The translations under genes and the position numbers were made by a program. This document shows, in pieces, positions 1-8,803 of a DNA stretch of 53,665 nucleotides. The stretch is from contig CANRCD010000012.1 of the NCBI GenBank assembly GCA_947629005.1, forward strand, positions 1-53,665, in the 5' to 3' direction. The stretch is from an uncultured Clostridia bacterium. GTDB taxonomy: Bacteria; Bacillota; Clostridia; UMGS1883. Numbering within the stretch: the first letter of the stretch is position 1; every line of letters starts with the position of its first letter. The notes beneath the pieces are model-generated. The model saw nothing but the letters and a program-made list of their open reading frames with translations. It was not told the origin of the DNA and searched no databases.

Positions 1-529
1 GGCTCGCGCCGCTGCTCCTCCTTTTCGCGAAAAGTTTCGCCGCGCTACGGCTACTCGGGCGGATAAGCCGCCCTCATAACGCCTCCGCTTGCTTTTCAAC
101 TTTTCGCGAGTCGCCGCCTTCGGCGGCTTGTCAAGCGTTGCATCGCTTGTTCCGATTTTTTTTAATCGGAACGTGGCTCGCGCCGCTGCTCCTCCTTTTC
201 GCGAAAAGTTTCGCCGCGCTACGGCTACTCGGGCGGATAAGCCGCCCTCATAACGCCTCCGCTTTGCTTTTTCAACTTTTCGCGAGTATGTCGCCTTCGG
301 CGGCTTGTCAAGCGTTGCATCGCTTGTTCCGATTTTTTTGAAAATCGGAACGTGGCTCGCGCCGCTGCTCCTCATTTTCGCGAAAAGTTTCGCCGCGCTA
401 CGGCTATTCGGGCGGATAAGCCGCCCTCATAACGCCTCCGCTTTGCTTTTCAACTTTTCGCGAGTATGCCGCCTCCGGCGGCTTGTCAAAGCCTGTCTTT
501 GCTCCGACGCTTTTTCTTGAAAAAGATCT
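1..529. repeat. Tandem array of ~176-bp structured repeats
   Basis: Three head-to-tail copies begin at about 1, 175 and 354 (periods 174 and 179 bp); the array probably continues off the left edge. Each unit contains several short palindromes: CTTTTCGCGAAAAG, a GCCGCC-TTCG-GGCGGC-type hairpin, and a GTTCCGATT/AATCGGAAC hairpin with a T-rich loop. Copies differ by small indels and point changes, and the third copy degenerates after about 490. Short open frames inside are translations of the repeat and have no ribosome binding sites. There are no unique spacers, so it is not a CRISPR array. Confidence 0.85.
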
Positions 530-540
530 GTGTGGTCTGT

Positions 541-571
541 GCGTAAAAGCCGCGGCTATTCTGCCGCGGCT
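541..571 (-). terminator. Intrinsic terminator of the rluD end of the operon
   Basis: Perfect 9-bp stem (AGCCGCGGC/GCCGCGGCT, 548-571) overlapping the rluD stop codon and followed on the minus strand by a short U-run (A's at 545-548). It closes the long minus-strand block. Confidence 0.7.
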
Positions 572-1488
572 CTTTTTCTGAGTATATCCAGAACCCGTCG
601 AAAATCCTCGGGCAGCGGCGCGGTGAAGCTGACCCGTTCGCCTGTGCGCGGATGGATAAAGCCTATCTCTCCCGCGTGGAGAAGCTGTCCCTCGAGGTTG
701 AATTCCTCGTTTTTCACGCCGTAAGTCTTATCGCCCACAATGGGGTGATGGATGAACCTCATGTGCACGCGGATTTGGTGCGTTCTGCCGGTGCGGAGTT
801 TGCACTCCACAAGGGTATAAGCGCCAAACCGCTCCAGCACACGAAAATCGGTGACGGCATCGCGGGCCCTTTCGGCCTTATGCAGCACAGCCATACGGCG
901 GCGGTCAATGTCGCTGCGGGCAATGGGCGCGTCGATAGTGCCGCTGTCGTCCTTTATGTTTTCGTGCACGAGAGCGTAATAGGTGCGGCTAAGGCTCCTG
1001 TCCTTAAGCTGGGCGGCAAGGCTGAGGTGGGCCCTATCATTTTTCGCGACAACCAAAAGGCCGGTGGTATCCTTATCTATTCGGTGGACAATGCCGGGCC
1101 GAATAACCCCGTTTATAGCCGAAAGCGAACCGCCGCAGTGGTAGAGCACGGCATTCACCAACGTTCCGTCCTCATTGCCGGCGGCGGGGTGAACCACAAG
1201 CCCTCGGGGCTTATTCACCACTAAAACGTCCCCATCCTCGTAGACTATATCAAGCGGGATATCCTGTGGCGCGACGCCGAGCTCTCTCGGGTCGGGCAGC
1301 TCAACATCTATACCGTCTCCAATTTTCAGCACATAGGACGCCGGTCTTACCTCGCCGCAAACGGTGATAAGGCCATCCTCCATGAGTTTTTTCACGCGGC
1401 TGCGGGTTATCCCCTCACCGCCGAGCTGCGCGGCAATGAACCTGTCGGCCCTCTCACTCCGGGTCGCCGTCAAAGAAATCTTCTTCAC
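556..1488 (-). CDS. RluD-family 23S rRNA pseudouridine synthase (YlyB type)
   Basis: Pseudouridine synthase of the RluA/RluD family, expected to isomerise uridines in 23S rRNA. The 310-residue protein has an N-terminal S4 RNA-binding domain (about residues 13-60) and then the catalytic domain with the HRIDKDTTG motif at 135-143, Asp138 being the expected nucleophile. Length is normal for RluD. The start is GTG, overlapping the 3' end of lspA by 35 bp, so the two are translationally linked. lspA-rluD (ylyB) after ileS is a conserved Bacillota order. Which uridines are modified cannot be told from sequence. Confidence 0.93.
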   Translation of the reverse strand: MKKISLTATRSERADRFIAAQLGGEGITRSRVKKLMEDGLITVCGEVRPASYVLKIGDGIDVELPDPRELGVAPQDIPLDIVYEDGDVLVVNKPRGLVVHPAAGNEDGTLVNAVLYHCGGSLSAINGVIRPGIVHRIDKDTTGLLVVAKNDRAHLSLAAQLKDRSLSRTYYALVHENIKDDSGTIDAPIARSDIDRRRMAVLHKAERARDAVTDFRVLERFGAYTLVECKLRTGRTHQIRVHMRFIHHPIVGDKTYGVKNEEFNLEGQLLHAGEIGFIHPRTGERVSFTAPLPEDFRRVLDILRKRAAAE

Positions 1489-1936
1489 TTCGCCTGTGCT
1501 CCTCCACCATAATATAAAGCACCATCATCACGGCTCCCACAGTCACGGCGCAATCCGCAATATTGAACACCGGAAAGCGCATAAAAGAAATGTCAATAAA
1601 ATCGCGCACATAGCCGAAAACCACTCGGTCGATAAGGTTACCCAGCCCGCCCGAGCACACAAGCGTCAACCCCCACATGAGCCAGCGCGAGCTTGTATCG
1701 CGGCGCAGGGCGTAAATTATGAGGAAGGCCAAAATCGCCAGAGTTATCGCTATAAGCAGCAGCTTTCTCCCATGAAGCAGGCCGAAGGCCGCGCCTTGAT
1801 TTTGAACATAGGTTATATCGAACAGGCCCCTTATGCCGCTAAGGCTCTCGCCCACGCCAAGCCGTCCCGCAACGAGGAGCTTTGTCAGCTGGTCGGCAAT
1901 AAGGATAATTGCAAACGGTATGAGGTATAAAAGCAA
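1454..1936 (-). CDS. lspA: Lipoprotein signal peptidase (signal peptidase II)
   Basis: Membrane aspartyl protease that removes the signal peptide from diacylglyceryl-modified prolipoproteins. The 160 residues contain four hydrophobic segments and the family motifs: NQGAAFG at 46-52, NLIDRV at 100-105 (catalytic Asp103) and FNIAD at 124-128 (catalytic Asp128). The start is TTG, chosen because a strong AAGGGGGG ribosome binding site lies six bases upstream and no later ATG preserves the first membrane segment. Its clients in this window include the lipoproteins at 1967, 30176 and 41256. Confidence 0.96.
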   Translation of the reverse strand: MLLYLIPFAIILIADQLTKLLVAGRLGVGESLSGIRGLFDITYVQNQGAAFGLLHGRKLLLIAITLAILAFLIIYALRRDTSSRWLMWGLTLVCSGGLGNLIDRVVFGYVRDFIDISFMRFPVFNIADCAVTVGAVMMVLYIMVEEHRRSEEDFFDGDPE

Positions 1937-1966
1937 GTCTGACCCCCCTTACAACGGCCGAGCGGT

Positions 1967-2536
1967 TTATTCGCTGCCGCCGCCGAGCGTTGAAACTATG
2001 CCGCCGGAAACGGCGTCCACGAAGTCGGCGTTTGGCTCGACCTTCCACTTGCCGTCCTGCTCCGCCACCGAGAAATCTACGGTTTTAACCGCCATCTCTG
2101 CGTCCTCGGCGCGCATAGCGTCGAGCAGCGAGGCAAGGCCGTCATCGGCGGCGCTTTCGCCGGAGGCTTGGCTCGCGGCAAAATCCTCAAGCCACTTTTT
2201 GAACACCTTTTCCATATCCACGTTGGTTATATCAGCCGTTATGGACACGGAGCCGTCTTTCTGTTTTTCGGCGGAAGTCACCTCGCAGCTCAGGCGGCCA
2301 TATATGCCCTTGCCAAGCTCGGTCTGGTCGCCGAGTATACCGGAATCGTCCTCCTTAAAGGCGGATGCATCGGTCACAAGTGAGGCAACGGCGTCCATAT
2401 CGGCGGATTTGAGTGCGGCAATAACATCGTCCACAGCCTTTTCGGCCTTTTTAACGTCTCCCCCGCCGCAGGCGGAGAGAGAGATAAGGGCGCAGACGGC
2501 GAAAACCGCCGCCATAAGCGCGCAAAGCTTTTTCAT
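1967..2536 (-). CDS. Small secreted lipoprotein of unknown function
   Basis: 189-residue predicted lipoprotein. Residues 1-23 form a lipoprotein signal peptide with lipobox LSAC (lipidated Cys23), followed by GGG and a soluble domain of about 160 residues that starts with an acidic/alanine-rich helix (KKAEKAVDDVIAALKSADMDAV). This resembles the DUF4878/DUF5105-like lipoproteins of Clostridia whose helix precedes an NTF2-like fold, but I cannot assign a family firmly. It interrupts the usual ileS-lspA adjacency; lspA, which would process it, is 30 bp downstream. Confidence 0.8.
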   Translation of the reverse strand: MKKLCALMAAVFAVCALISLSACGGGDVKKAEKAVDDVIAALKSADMDAVASLVTDASAFKEDDSGILGDQTELGKGIYGRLSCEVTSAEKQKDGSVSITADITNVDMEKVFKKWLEDFAASQASGESAADDGLASLLDAMRAEDAEMAVKTVDFSVAEQDGKWKVEPNADFVDAVSGGIVSTLGGGSE

Positions 2537-2561
2537 TTCAATTCCCCCAGTTAGCGGCAGA

Positions 2562-2606
2562 ACGCCGGCGGGGACGGAGCGAGCTCCCTCCCCGCCGTTT
2601 TTATTT
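2562..2606. other. Strong hairpin between ileS and the lipoprotein gene
   Basis: Near-perfect 15-bp stem (arms about 2566-2580 and 2583-2597) with a T-run on the plus-strand side only. It has the shape of a plus-strand terminator although no plus-strand gene is present. On the minus-strand mRNA it would be a stem without a U-tract, possibly an RNA-stability element 3' of ileS. Confidence 0.4.
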
Positions 2607-2607
2607 T

Positions 2608-5391
2608 TTAATTCTCTAAAATTTCCGCGCAGCGGGCGCAGAGCGTGGGATGCTCGGGATGAGAGCCGACGGTGGGGGTCTTAATCCAGCAACGCTCGCA
2701 CTTTTCCCCCTCGGCAATGCTGACCTTCACGGTGATTCCTGGCTCGGCCTCACCCTTTATTCCGTCGCCATCGCCCTCCGTCACTACGGCGTCGGACACG
2801 ATGAGCACAGTGGCGAGGTCGGGTATCTCGCTCACAAACTTATACGGCTCGCCCGTGGCGAAAATCTCAACCTTGGCGTCAAGAGACTTGCCTATGGTCT
2901 TTTCGCGCCGCGCAAGCTCCAGCGCCTTGCTGACGTCGCTCTTGACGGCGAGTATGCGGGCCCACTTTGCCTCAAGGGCGTCGTCCTTCCACTCGTCGCG
3001 CACGGCGGGCATACCATTCAGTATTACGGCCTCGGCGTCATCGCCGGCCCGATGAGGCATGGCGCGCCAAATCTCGTCGGCGGTGTAGCAAAGAATGGGG
3101 GCGATGAGACGCACGATAGCGTCCAGTATCTCGTACATACAGGTTTGGGCGGCGCGGCGCTCCTTGCTGTCCTTCCTCGAGGTATAGAGCCTATCCTTTA
3201 TAACGTCAAGGTAGAAGTTACTCATATCCACAACGCAGAAATTGTGAATGGCGTGATATATCATGTGGAATTCATAGCTGCGGTAGGCCTCAAGCACACG
3301 GCCCACAATATCGTTGAGCCTTGTAAGGCTCCAGCGGTCCATCTCGCCGAGCTCAGCAAAAGGCACGCAGTCTGTTTCGGGGTTAAAATCGTGTATATTG
3401 CCGAGGATATAGCGGGCGGTGTTCCTTATCTTGCGGTAGGCCTCACTGAGCTGCTTCAATATCTCGTCGGATATTCTCATATCGGTCTTATAGTCGGCCG
3501 AAACTACCCAAAGGCGGAGGATATCGGCGCCGAACTTATTGATAATGACCTCGGGGCTGGTGCCGTTGCCCTTGCTCTTGCTGAACTTGTCGCCGTTCTG
3601 GTCAACTATCATGCCGTGGGTGATGACGGTCTTATACGGAGCCACGCCCTTTGCGGCGATAGACGTCAGCAACGACGACTGGAACCATCCGCGGTACTGG
3701 TCGTTGCCCTCAAGATAAACGTCGGCGGGGAATTTGAGGCCCTTCTTGACCTCAAGCACGCCGCTGTGCGAGGAGCCGCTGTCGAACCAAACGTCCATGA
3801 TATCCTTTTCCTTGGTGAATTCGGTGCAGCCGCACTCGCATTTCGTGCCGGCGGGAAGGATGTCCTTGACGTCGGTCTCGTACCAAGCGTTGCTGCCGCC
3901 CTTTTCGCGGAAAAGCTTGGCCGTGGCGGCTATGCTCTCCTCAGTGATGAGCTCCTTGCCGCAGTCCTTGCAGTAGAATATCGGCAGCGGAACGCCCCAC
4001 GTTCTCTGGCGGGAAATACACCAATCCGTGCGGTCGAGCACCATGCCGGTAATACGGTCCTCGCCCCACGCAGGTATCCAGTTGACGCCCTTAATGGCCT
4101 CGACGGCCTTGTCCTTAATAGCGTCCACCGAGGCGAACCACTGTTCGGTGGCGCGGAACACAATGGGCTCGTGGCAGCGCCAGCAATGGGGATACTGGTG
4201 GATGATAGGCTCGAGGGCAAAAAGCGCGTTCTCGGCCTTGAGCCTTTCGATAATCTTCGGGTTGGCCTTCTCGTAGTACATTCCCTTGAATTCGCCGGCC
4301 TGTTCGTTGAAGTAGCCCTTGCTGTCCACGGGAACTATCATGGGTATCTCGTCATACTTAAGGCAGACCTGATAGTCCTCCACGCCGTGGCCCGGAGCGG
4401 TGTGTACACAGCCGGTGCCGGCCTCGAGCGTTACGTGATCGCCTACGATGACGAGGCTTTCCCTGTCGATGAAGGGGTGCTTGACCTTCATATATTCCAG
4501 CTCGCTGCCCTTAAACGAGGCAATCGTTTCGTACTGCTCTATCCCGCCGGCCTTCATGACCGCGTCCGCCAGCTCGGCGGCAAGGACGTATACCTCGCCG
4601 TTCGCCTTCACGAGGCTGTAGTCAAAATCCGCGTTGAGGCAGACGGCGACATTCGCGGGAAGAGTCCATGTGGTGGTAGTCCAAATAACGAAATAGATGT
4701 TTTCAAGCGGCTCGCCCACCGAGGCGAACACGCCCTTATCGTCGGTGACGCGGAACTTGACGTAAATGGAGTCTGTCTTATCCTCCTGATACTCAATCTC
4801 CGCCTCGGCCAGCGCCGTTTCGCAGTCGGGACACCAGTAGATGGGCTTAAGGCCCTTATAGATATAGCCGCGCTTTGCCATCTCGCCGAAAATCTCAATT
4901 TGCTTGGCCTCAAACAGCGGATCGAGCGTAACATAGACGTCGTCCCAGTCGCCGATTGCGCCGAGCCGCTGTATCTGCTTTTTCTGGTTTTCGACATAGC
5001 CGAGAGCAAAGTCCTTGCAGACGTTGCGGAACTCCGTTACGTTGGTCTTATGGCGGTCAATGCCGAGCTTCTTTATGGCTTGACGTTCAATGGGCAGGCC
5101 GTGCGTATCCCAGCCGTGGATATATGGGGCCTTAAAGCCGTCCATATTCTTGAAACGGGTGATAATGTCCTTTAGAGTTTTGTTGAGGGCGTGGCCCATG
5201 TGCATATCGCCGTTGGCATAGGGCGGGCCGTCGTGCAGCACAAAGAGAGGCTTGCCCTCGTTGGCCTTCATCAGCTTGCCGTAAAGGTCGGTGTCAAGCC
5301 AGCGCTTGAGCGTTTCGGGCTCCCTTTCCGGCAGACCGGCCCTCATGGGAAAGTCGGTGAGGGGCAGATTAAGAGTTTCAGAGTAATCCAT
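2608..5391 (-). CDS. ileS: Isoleucyl-tRNA synthetase
   Basis: Charges tRNA-Ile with isoleucine in the cytoplasm. The 927-residue class Ia synthetase has the HIGH-type motif HMGH at 64-67 inside GPPYANGD, the KMSKS-type motif KFSKSKG near residue 600, a long CP1 editing insertion between them, an anticodon-binding C-terminal half, and a terminal zinc site with two Cys pairs (CERCW and CARC). This is the bacterial zinc-containing form. ylmH lies 23 bp upstream, leaving no room for a T-box leader, so control by tRNA-Ile charging is not evident here. An 841-residue open frame on the opposite strand is a compositional shadow. Confidence 0.97.
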   Translation of the reverse strand: MDYSETLNLPLTDFPMRAGLPEREPETLKRWLDTDLYGKLMKANEGKPLFVLHDGPPYANGDMHMGHALNKTLKDIITRFKNMDGFKAPYIHGWDTHGLPIERQAIKKLGIDRHKTNVTEFRNVCKDFALGYVENQKKQIQRLGAIGDWDDVYVTLDPLFEAKQIEIFGEMAKRGYIYKGLKPIYWCPDCETALAEAEIEYQEDKTDSIYVKFRVTDDKGVFASVGEPLENIYFVIWTTTTWTLPANVAVCLNADFDYSLVKANGEVYVLAAELADAVMKAGGIEQYETIASFKGSELEYMKVKHPFIDRESLVIVGDHVTLEAGTGCVHTAPGHGVEDYQVCLKYDEIPMIVPVDSKGYFNEQAGEFKGMYYEKANPKIIERLKAENALFALEPIIHQYPHCWRCHEPIVFRATEQWFASVDAIKDKAVEAIKGVNWIPAWGEDRITGMVLDRTDWCISRQRTWGVPLPIFYCKDCGKELITEESIAATAKLFREKGGSNAWYETDVKDILPAGTKCECGCTEFTKEKDIMDVWFDSGSSHSGVLEVKKGLKFPADVYLEGNDQYRGWFQSSLLTSIAAKGVAPYKTVITHGMIVDQNGDKFSKSKGNGTSPEVIINKFGADILRLWVVSADYKTDMRISDEILKQLSEAYRKIRNTARYILGNIHDFNPETDCVPFAELGEMDRWSLTRLNDIVGRVLEAYRSYEFHMIYHAIHNFCVVDMSNFYLDVIKDRLYTSRKDSKERRAAQTCMYEILDAIVRLIAPILCYTADEIWRAMPHRAGDDAEAVILNGMPAVRDEWKDDALEAKWARILAVKSDVSKALELARREKTIGKSLDAKVEIFATGEPYKFVSEIPDLATVLIVSDAVVTEGDGDGIKGEAEPGITVKVSIAEGEKCERCWIKTPTVGSHPEHPTLCARCAEILEN

Positions 5392-5414
5392 TTATATCTT
5401 CCTTTCAGGGGGAT

Positions 5415-6182
5415 TTACACATATTTTTTAAGCGTTACGAAGGTTCTGTCCTTTTTGCTCCGCCCGCCGGCGGTAAGCTCGGCCCGGCCGAAGCCGCGCA
5501 CGGTTATTATCTCGCCGCCCGAGAGCCTGAAATCGGCCTTCTCGGCGGCGGCGCCGTTCACAAACACGCGTCCCGCGCGTATAAGCTCACAGGCGGCCTC
5601 CCTCCCCTTTCCGATGAAAAGGGCGCATACGCTGTCAAGCCTTAGCGAGGCCACGGTGCCGCTTTTTTCCTCAAAACGGCGCTCCACATTTATTTCCGAA
5701 AGCTCCACGCGCCGCGCCGAAGCGGGGAATCTGCCCGCCGAGGTCAGACTCGCCTCCACGTAGTCCAAAATGTCAGTATGGATGAAGGCTACGGTCCTCT
5801 CCGGCGAGACAAGAATATCGCCCACCTTTTCGCGCTCAATACCCAGGCCCATCAAGGAACCGAGATAGTCACGGTGCGTAAGGCCGCGGGCGGTTTTAGA
5901 GCTTATCTCCACCGCCGCAACCGGAAAAGAACCATCGGCTGCGTTAAAGCCGGCCACCATGCGCTCGGCACCGTCGTAGCCGCCAAAGAAGCTGAGCTCC
6001 GCGTCGGGCAGGGAACCGCGCCTTTGATTGAGGTCGCTTATTTCCTTCATCGACAAAAAGTCCCCGAAGGCCGCCGCGCCGGATTTCTCAGCGCGCAGAG
6101 CCCTGTCGTACAGCTTGGTAAAGGCGTTTTTTTCCTCGGCGTCAAGTCCGGCGAGAAAGCGCTGTTTGTCGCTTAGTCCCAC
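5415..6182 (-). CDS. ylmH: YlmH-type S4-domain RNA-binding protein
   Basis: 255-residue homologue of YlmH, encoded next to sepF in Bacillota division clusters. The C-terminal quarter (about 185-245) is an S4 domain (RLDSVCALFIGKGREAACELI...), the RNA-binding module also found in ribosomal protein S4. Recent work on the family points to rescue of stalled large ribosomal subunits; the division-cluster linkage is conserved but unexplained. The start is GTG and overlaps the sepF 3' end by 10 bp, implying coupled translation. Neither divIVA nor ylmG is found on either side, unlike in Bacillus. Confidence 0.88.
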   Translation of the reverse strand: MGLSDKQRFLAGLDAEEKNAFTKLYDRALRAEKSGAAAFGDFLSMKEISDLNQRRGSLPDAELSFFGGYDGAERMVAGFNAADGSFPVAAVEISSKTARGLTHRDYLGSLMGLGIEREKVGDILVSPERTVAFIHTDILDYVEASLTSAGRFPASARRVELSEINVERRFEEKSGTVASLRLDSVCALFIGKGREAACELIRAGRVFVNGAAAEKADFRLSGGEIITVRGFGRAELTAGGRSKKDRTFVTLKKYV

Positions 6183-6643
6183 GGGAAAAGCCTGCCGCTT
6201 TCAAGCTCGCTCTTGACGGCGGGCGTAACGTCCACATTGGAGGGAGCCAAAAGGAGTATCCCGTCGCTTATCTTGCGGAAGGAACCGCGCTTGGCATAGG
6301 CCGCCCCGCTGATGAAGTCTATAGTGCGTCGGGCCTGCTCGCGGTCCATATCCTCGATATTAATGATAACGGGCTTGTTGTTGTTCAAATTGTCTACCAC
6401 GCTTTTACAGCTGTCGTCAAAGGAATCCAGCTTAAGCACAACTACCTTGAGCTGTGTGGTAGCGGCAAAGTTCACCACTCTCGGCTGATTTTTACGCGCC
6501 GAAGGAGCCGCCGCGGAGGAAGTCCTGCGGGCGGGTTCGGGAGCGGGCTCCTCGTCCTCGAAGCCGACCTCCTCAAAATCGTCGTCCATGTCGGAATCGC
6601 CGAACACCAGGTCAGCCATGCGGTTAAAAATGTTCTTTTTCAT
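6173..6643 (-). CDS. sepF: Cell division protein SepF
   Basis: Membrane anchor and bundler of FtsZ filaments at the division site. The 156-residue protein begins MKKNIFNRMADLVFG, matching the amphipathic N-terminal helix that binds membrane. An acidic, proline-rich linker (about 15-60) leads to the C-terminal SepF domain containing NLNNNKPVIINIEDMD and DFISGAAYA, which dimerises and binds the FtsZ tail. I use the ATG at 6643: the open frame extends further upstream, but only this start gives the conserved N-terminus, and an AGG-rich binding site precedes it. It is followed immediately by ylmH. Confidence 0.93.
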   Translation of the reverse strand: MKKNIFNRMADLVFGDSDMDDDFEEVGFEDEEPAPEPARRTSSAAAPSARKNQPRVVNFAATTQLKVVVLKLDSFDDSCKSVVDNLNNNKPVIINIEDMDREQARRTIDFISGAAYAKRGSFRKISDGILLLAPSNVDVTPAVKSELESGRLFPWD

Positions 6644-6665
6644 CTCTGTCCTGCCTTTCCGCCCA

Positions 6666-7343
6666 TTATCGGGCAAATCCTTCTTTGAATATCGCGCTGC
6701 CCACGCGGACATGAGTCGCGCCCTCCTCGACGGCGATCTCGAAATCACCGCTCATTCCCATTGAAAGAATGTTCACGCCGCCGCCCTTTATCTCGCCAAA
6801 GAGACGGGCCGCGTCGCGGAACACCGGACGGCACAGTTCCTTATTCTCAAAGTTCGGCGCCATTGCCATCAGCCCGCGCAGCCGAACCGAGGGATAGTCC
6901 CTTAACTTGTTTATTATATAATGAAATTCCTCAGTTGTCAAACCATATTTGCTTTCTTCCGAAGATATGTTTACTTCGAGCAATATATCCTGTATTTTGT
7001 TCAGTTCCTTGGCCTTTTTATCAATCGCTTCCAAAAGACGAAGGCTGTCCACCGAATGTATGAGCTCGGCGAGCTCCACCGCACGGCCAACCTTGTTAGT
7101 CTGCAAATGGCCGATGATGTGCCAGCGAGCGTCGGGCAGCAACGGGGCCTTGCGGGCCAGCTCCTGCACGCGGTTCTCGGCCAAGGTGGTAAGGCCCAGC
7201 TCCATAGCGCGGCGCACGAGTTCAATATCCACAAACTTGCTGACAGCCACGAGGGTTATCTCCCCCGCGTCTCTGCCGGAGCGCTGCGCAGCGGCGGCTA
7301 TTCTCCGGCGAACTGAGTCGATGTTTTTTTCAAGCTGATCCAT
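6666..7343 (-). CDS. YggS/YlmE-family PLP homeostasis protein
   Basis: 225-residue PLP-binding protein of the YggS/YlmE/PROSC family, a TIM-barrel without known catalysis that buffers pyridoxal phosphate. The PLP lysine lies in VAVSKFVDIE near residue 36, and the family landmarks GENRVQE-like (LAENRVQE), WHIIGHLQTNK, SVDS, GLMAMAP, SMGMSGDFEIAVEEGATHVRVGSAIF are all present. Start ATG with GAGGAAGTG, inside the end of the preceding gene, as binding site. Its place just upstream of sepF is the ylmE position of the Bacillus cluster. Confidence 0.93.
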   Translation of the reverse strand: MDQLEKNIDSVRRRIAAAAQRSGRDAGEITLVAVSKFVDIELVRRAMELGLTTLAENRVQELARKAPLLPDARWHIIGHLQTNKVGRAVELAELIHSVDSLRLLEAIDKKAKELNKIQDILLEVNISSEESKYGLTTEEFHYIINKLRDYPSVRLRGLMAMAPNFENKELCRPVFRDAARLFGEIKGGGVNILSMGMSGDFEIAVEEGATHVRVGSAIFKEGFAR

Positions 7344-7344
7344 T

Positions 7345-8556
7345 TTATTTCACTTCCTCGGGTTTAAGGAGAACCTTATCCAGTTCCTTCAGCGGAACAT
7401 AACTGGCCTTCGCGCCGGAAGGCGTATAGTTGCGGTCAACTATGTAATATCTGTCGTCCTCTGTGCCAAAGGGATCGCTGTTAACGCTCTTGAACTGCTT
7501 GGTGTGCTTGTCTACAAGGATGTAAACGCCCTTTTCACCGTTCTCTATTCTCAGCGCCTCGGAGGGAATACGAAGGCCGCTCTTTCGGAGAAGCACAAGC
7601 TTATAGTCCACGCTGCGAAGGCTTGTGATACCGTCCACAAATTTGCCGCACTGAACCACCACAACGCGCTTGCCGTCCTCCTCCTCGCTAAGGGAGAGCA
7701 CGGTGGCGTCCACCTCGGCGGTTTCCGACGCGTCCACCATAAGGCTGACGTCGGCGCCGACGGTAACGTCCTCGGCCTCCTCGGCTGAAATGACCGCCGC
7801 AAGATACCAGTTATAGTTATCGGTTATCTTGCACAGCACGTTTTCATCCTTTTCCGCGTCCTTCATAAGGCCGTCGAAGCCCTCCACCTGCGAGGGAGTG
7901 AGGGCAGCCATCGCTTCTTCTGAACCAAATTCCTCAAGTCCGTCAATGGAGGCGCTGTATATGCCGGCCTTCGGGGCAAAAACCTCGCTCTGGGCGCCGC
8001 CGATGGCGTTCTCAATATCCGCCTTGCGGTCGTAAAGCTCGGCCAAAAGTTCGTCGCTTTGGTCAGTCTCTATGTCCGCGCCGCGCCCCTTTAGATAGCC
8101 CACCTCGCGCTTGAGCTCCGAGGCGCGGGCGTAGTCGCCTTCGCGCACGGCCTCGCGCAGGCTCTTTACGTCGGCGGATACCGCTCCCGCGATACGCACC
8201 GCGTCGGACTGATACATCTCGGACATTATCTGGCTTTTTTCAATATCCTCAATGCGCTCGTTTATAATGTTGAGCTCGTCCACCATGGCGTCGTCGGGGC
8301 GGCCCGTGATTACGGTGCCGACCTTTGCGTTTTTAGCGACGCGCTCTCCGTCGTTGACAAAGGGCTCGAACACGCCGGGAGCCTCGCTCCTCACAAGGGT
8401 CTCGCCGCGCAGGATATACCCCGAGCCGCTGACGCTCTTTTCATATTCGTAATAGGTGACCGTTTCGGTGCCGTAAGGACTGGCGCAATAGCGCACGGAA
8501 CTAATAAGCGCCGCCGCGATCACCACTATAAAAATCACTCTGACTGCTTTGCGCAA
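7345..8556 (-). CDS. HlyD-like membrane-anchored adaptor protein
   Basis: 403 residues with one N-terminal membrane segment (about 5-25) and a large extracytoplasmic part. Residues about 40-90 (GSGYILRGETLVRSEAPGVFEPFVNDGERVAKNAKVGTV) look like half of a lipoyl/barrel-sandwich hybrid motif; a helical coiled-coil hairpin follows (about 95-190) and beta-rich domains come after, the arrangement of HlyD/AcrA membrane-fusion proteins. Proteins of this type are common beside sepF/ylmE in Clostridia, and no partner transporter is present here. The best start is TTG at 8556 with an AGGTG site seven bases upstream. Function in envelope or division is inference. Confidence 0.75.
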   Translation of the reverse strand: MRKAVRVIFIVVIAAALISSVRYCASPYGTETVTYYEYEKSVSGSGYILRGETLVRSEAPGVFEPFVNDGERVAKNAKVGTVITGRPDDAMVDELNIINERIEDIEKSQIMSEMYQSDAVRIAGAVSADVKSLREAVREGDYARASELKREVGYLKGRGADIETDQSDELLAELYDRKADIENAIGGAQSEVFAPKAGIYSASIDGLEEFGSEEAMAALTPSQVEGFDGLMKDAEKDENVLCKITDNYNWYLAAVISAEEAEDVTVGADVSLMVDASETAEVDATVLSLSEEEDGKRVVVVQCGKFVDGITSLRSVDYKLVLLRKSGLRIPSEALRIENGEKGVYILVDKHTKQFKSVNSDPFGTEDDRYYIVDRNYTPSGAKASYVPLKELDKVLLKPEEVK

Positions 8557-8566
8557 GCTCCTTCAC

Positions 8567-8803
8567 CTACTCGTCTACTTCCTCAAGGTTAAATTTAACG
8601 GGAGAAAAAGGGATAATGGTAGATATGGCGTGCTTGTAAACAAGCTCCTGCTTGCCGTCGCTGTCGATGACTACTGTGTAGTTGTCAAAGCCCTTCACCT
8701 GTCCCTTGATTTGAAAGCCGCTGACAAGATAAACCACGATGGTGGTGTGGTCGCGGCGGACGGAATTAAGAAATACGTCCTGAAGGTTAATGTTGGATTT
8801 CAT
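8567..8803 (-). CDS. hfq: RNA chaperone Hfq
   Basis: Hexameric Sm-like RNA chaperone that binds sRNAs and A-rich mRNA segments. The 78 residues contain the Sm1 motif ([20 protein letters not shown]) and the Sm2 signature YKHAIS at 56-61; Gln8 of the proximal RNA-binding face is retained. The C-terminal tail is short and acidic, as in other Gram-positive Hfqs. It overlaps the 3' end of miaA by 17 bp; miaA-hfq is a widely conserved pair. Confidence 0.96.
   Translation of the reverse strand: MKSNINLQDVFLNSVRRDHTTIVVYLVSGFQIKGQVKGFDNYTVVIDSDGKQELVYKHAISTIIPFSPVKFNLEEVDE

Noticed and set aside
1-529. CRISPR array
   Set aside because: Repeat units are 174-179 bp and directly joined; there are no unique spacers and no cas genes.
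2650-5175. 841-residue open frame opposite ileS
   Set aside because: No binding site, no family features; it mirrors a highly conserved gene in GC-rich DNA where the opposite frame rarely meets stops.
5392-5414. T-box riboswitch before ileS
   Set aside because: Only 23 bp separate ylmH and ileS; no specifier stem or antiterminator can fit.
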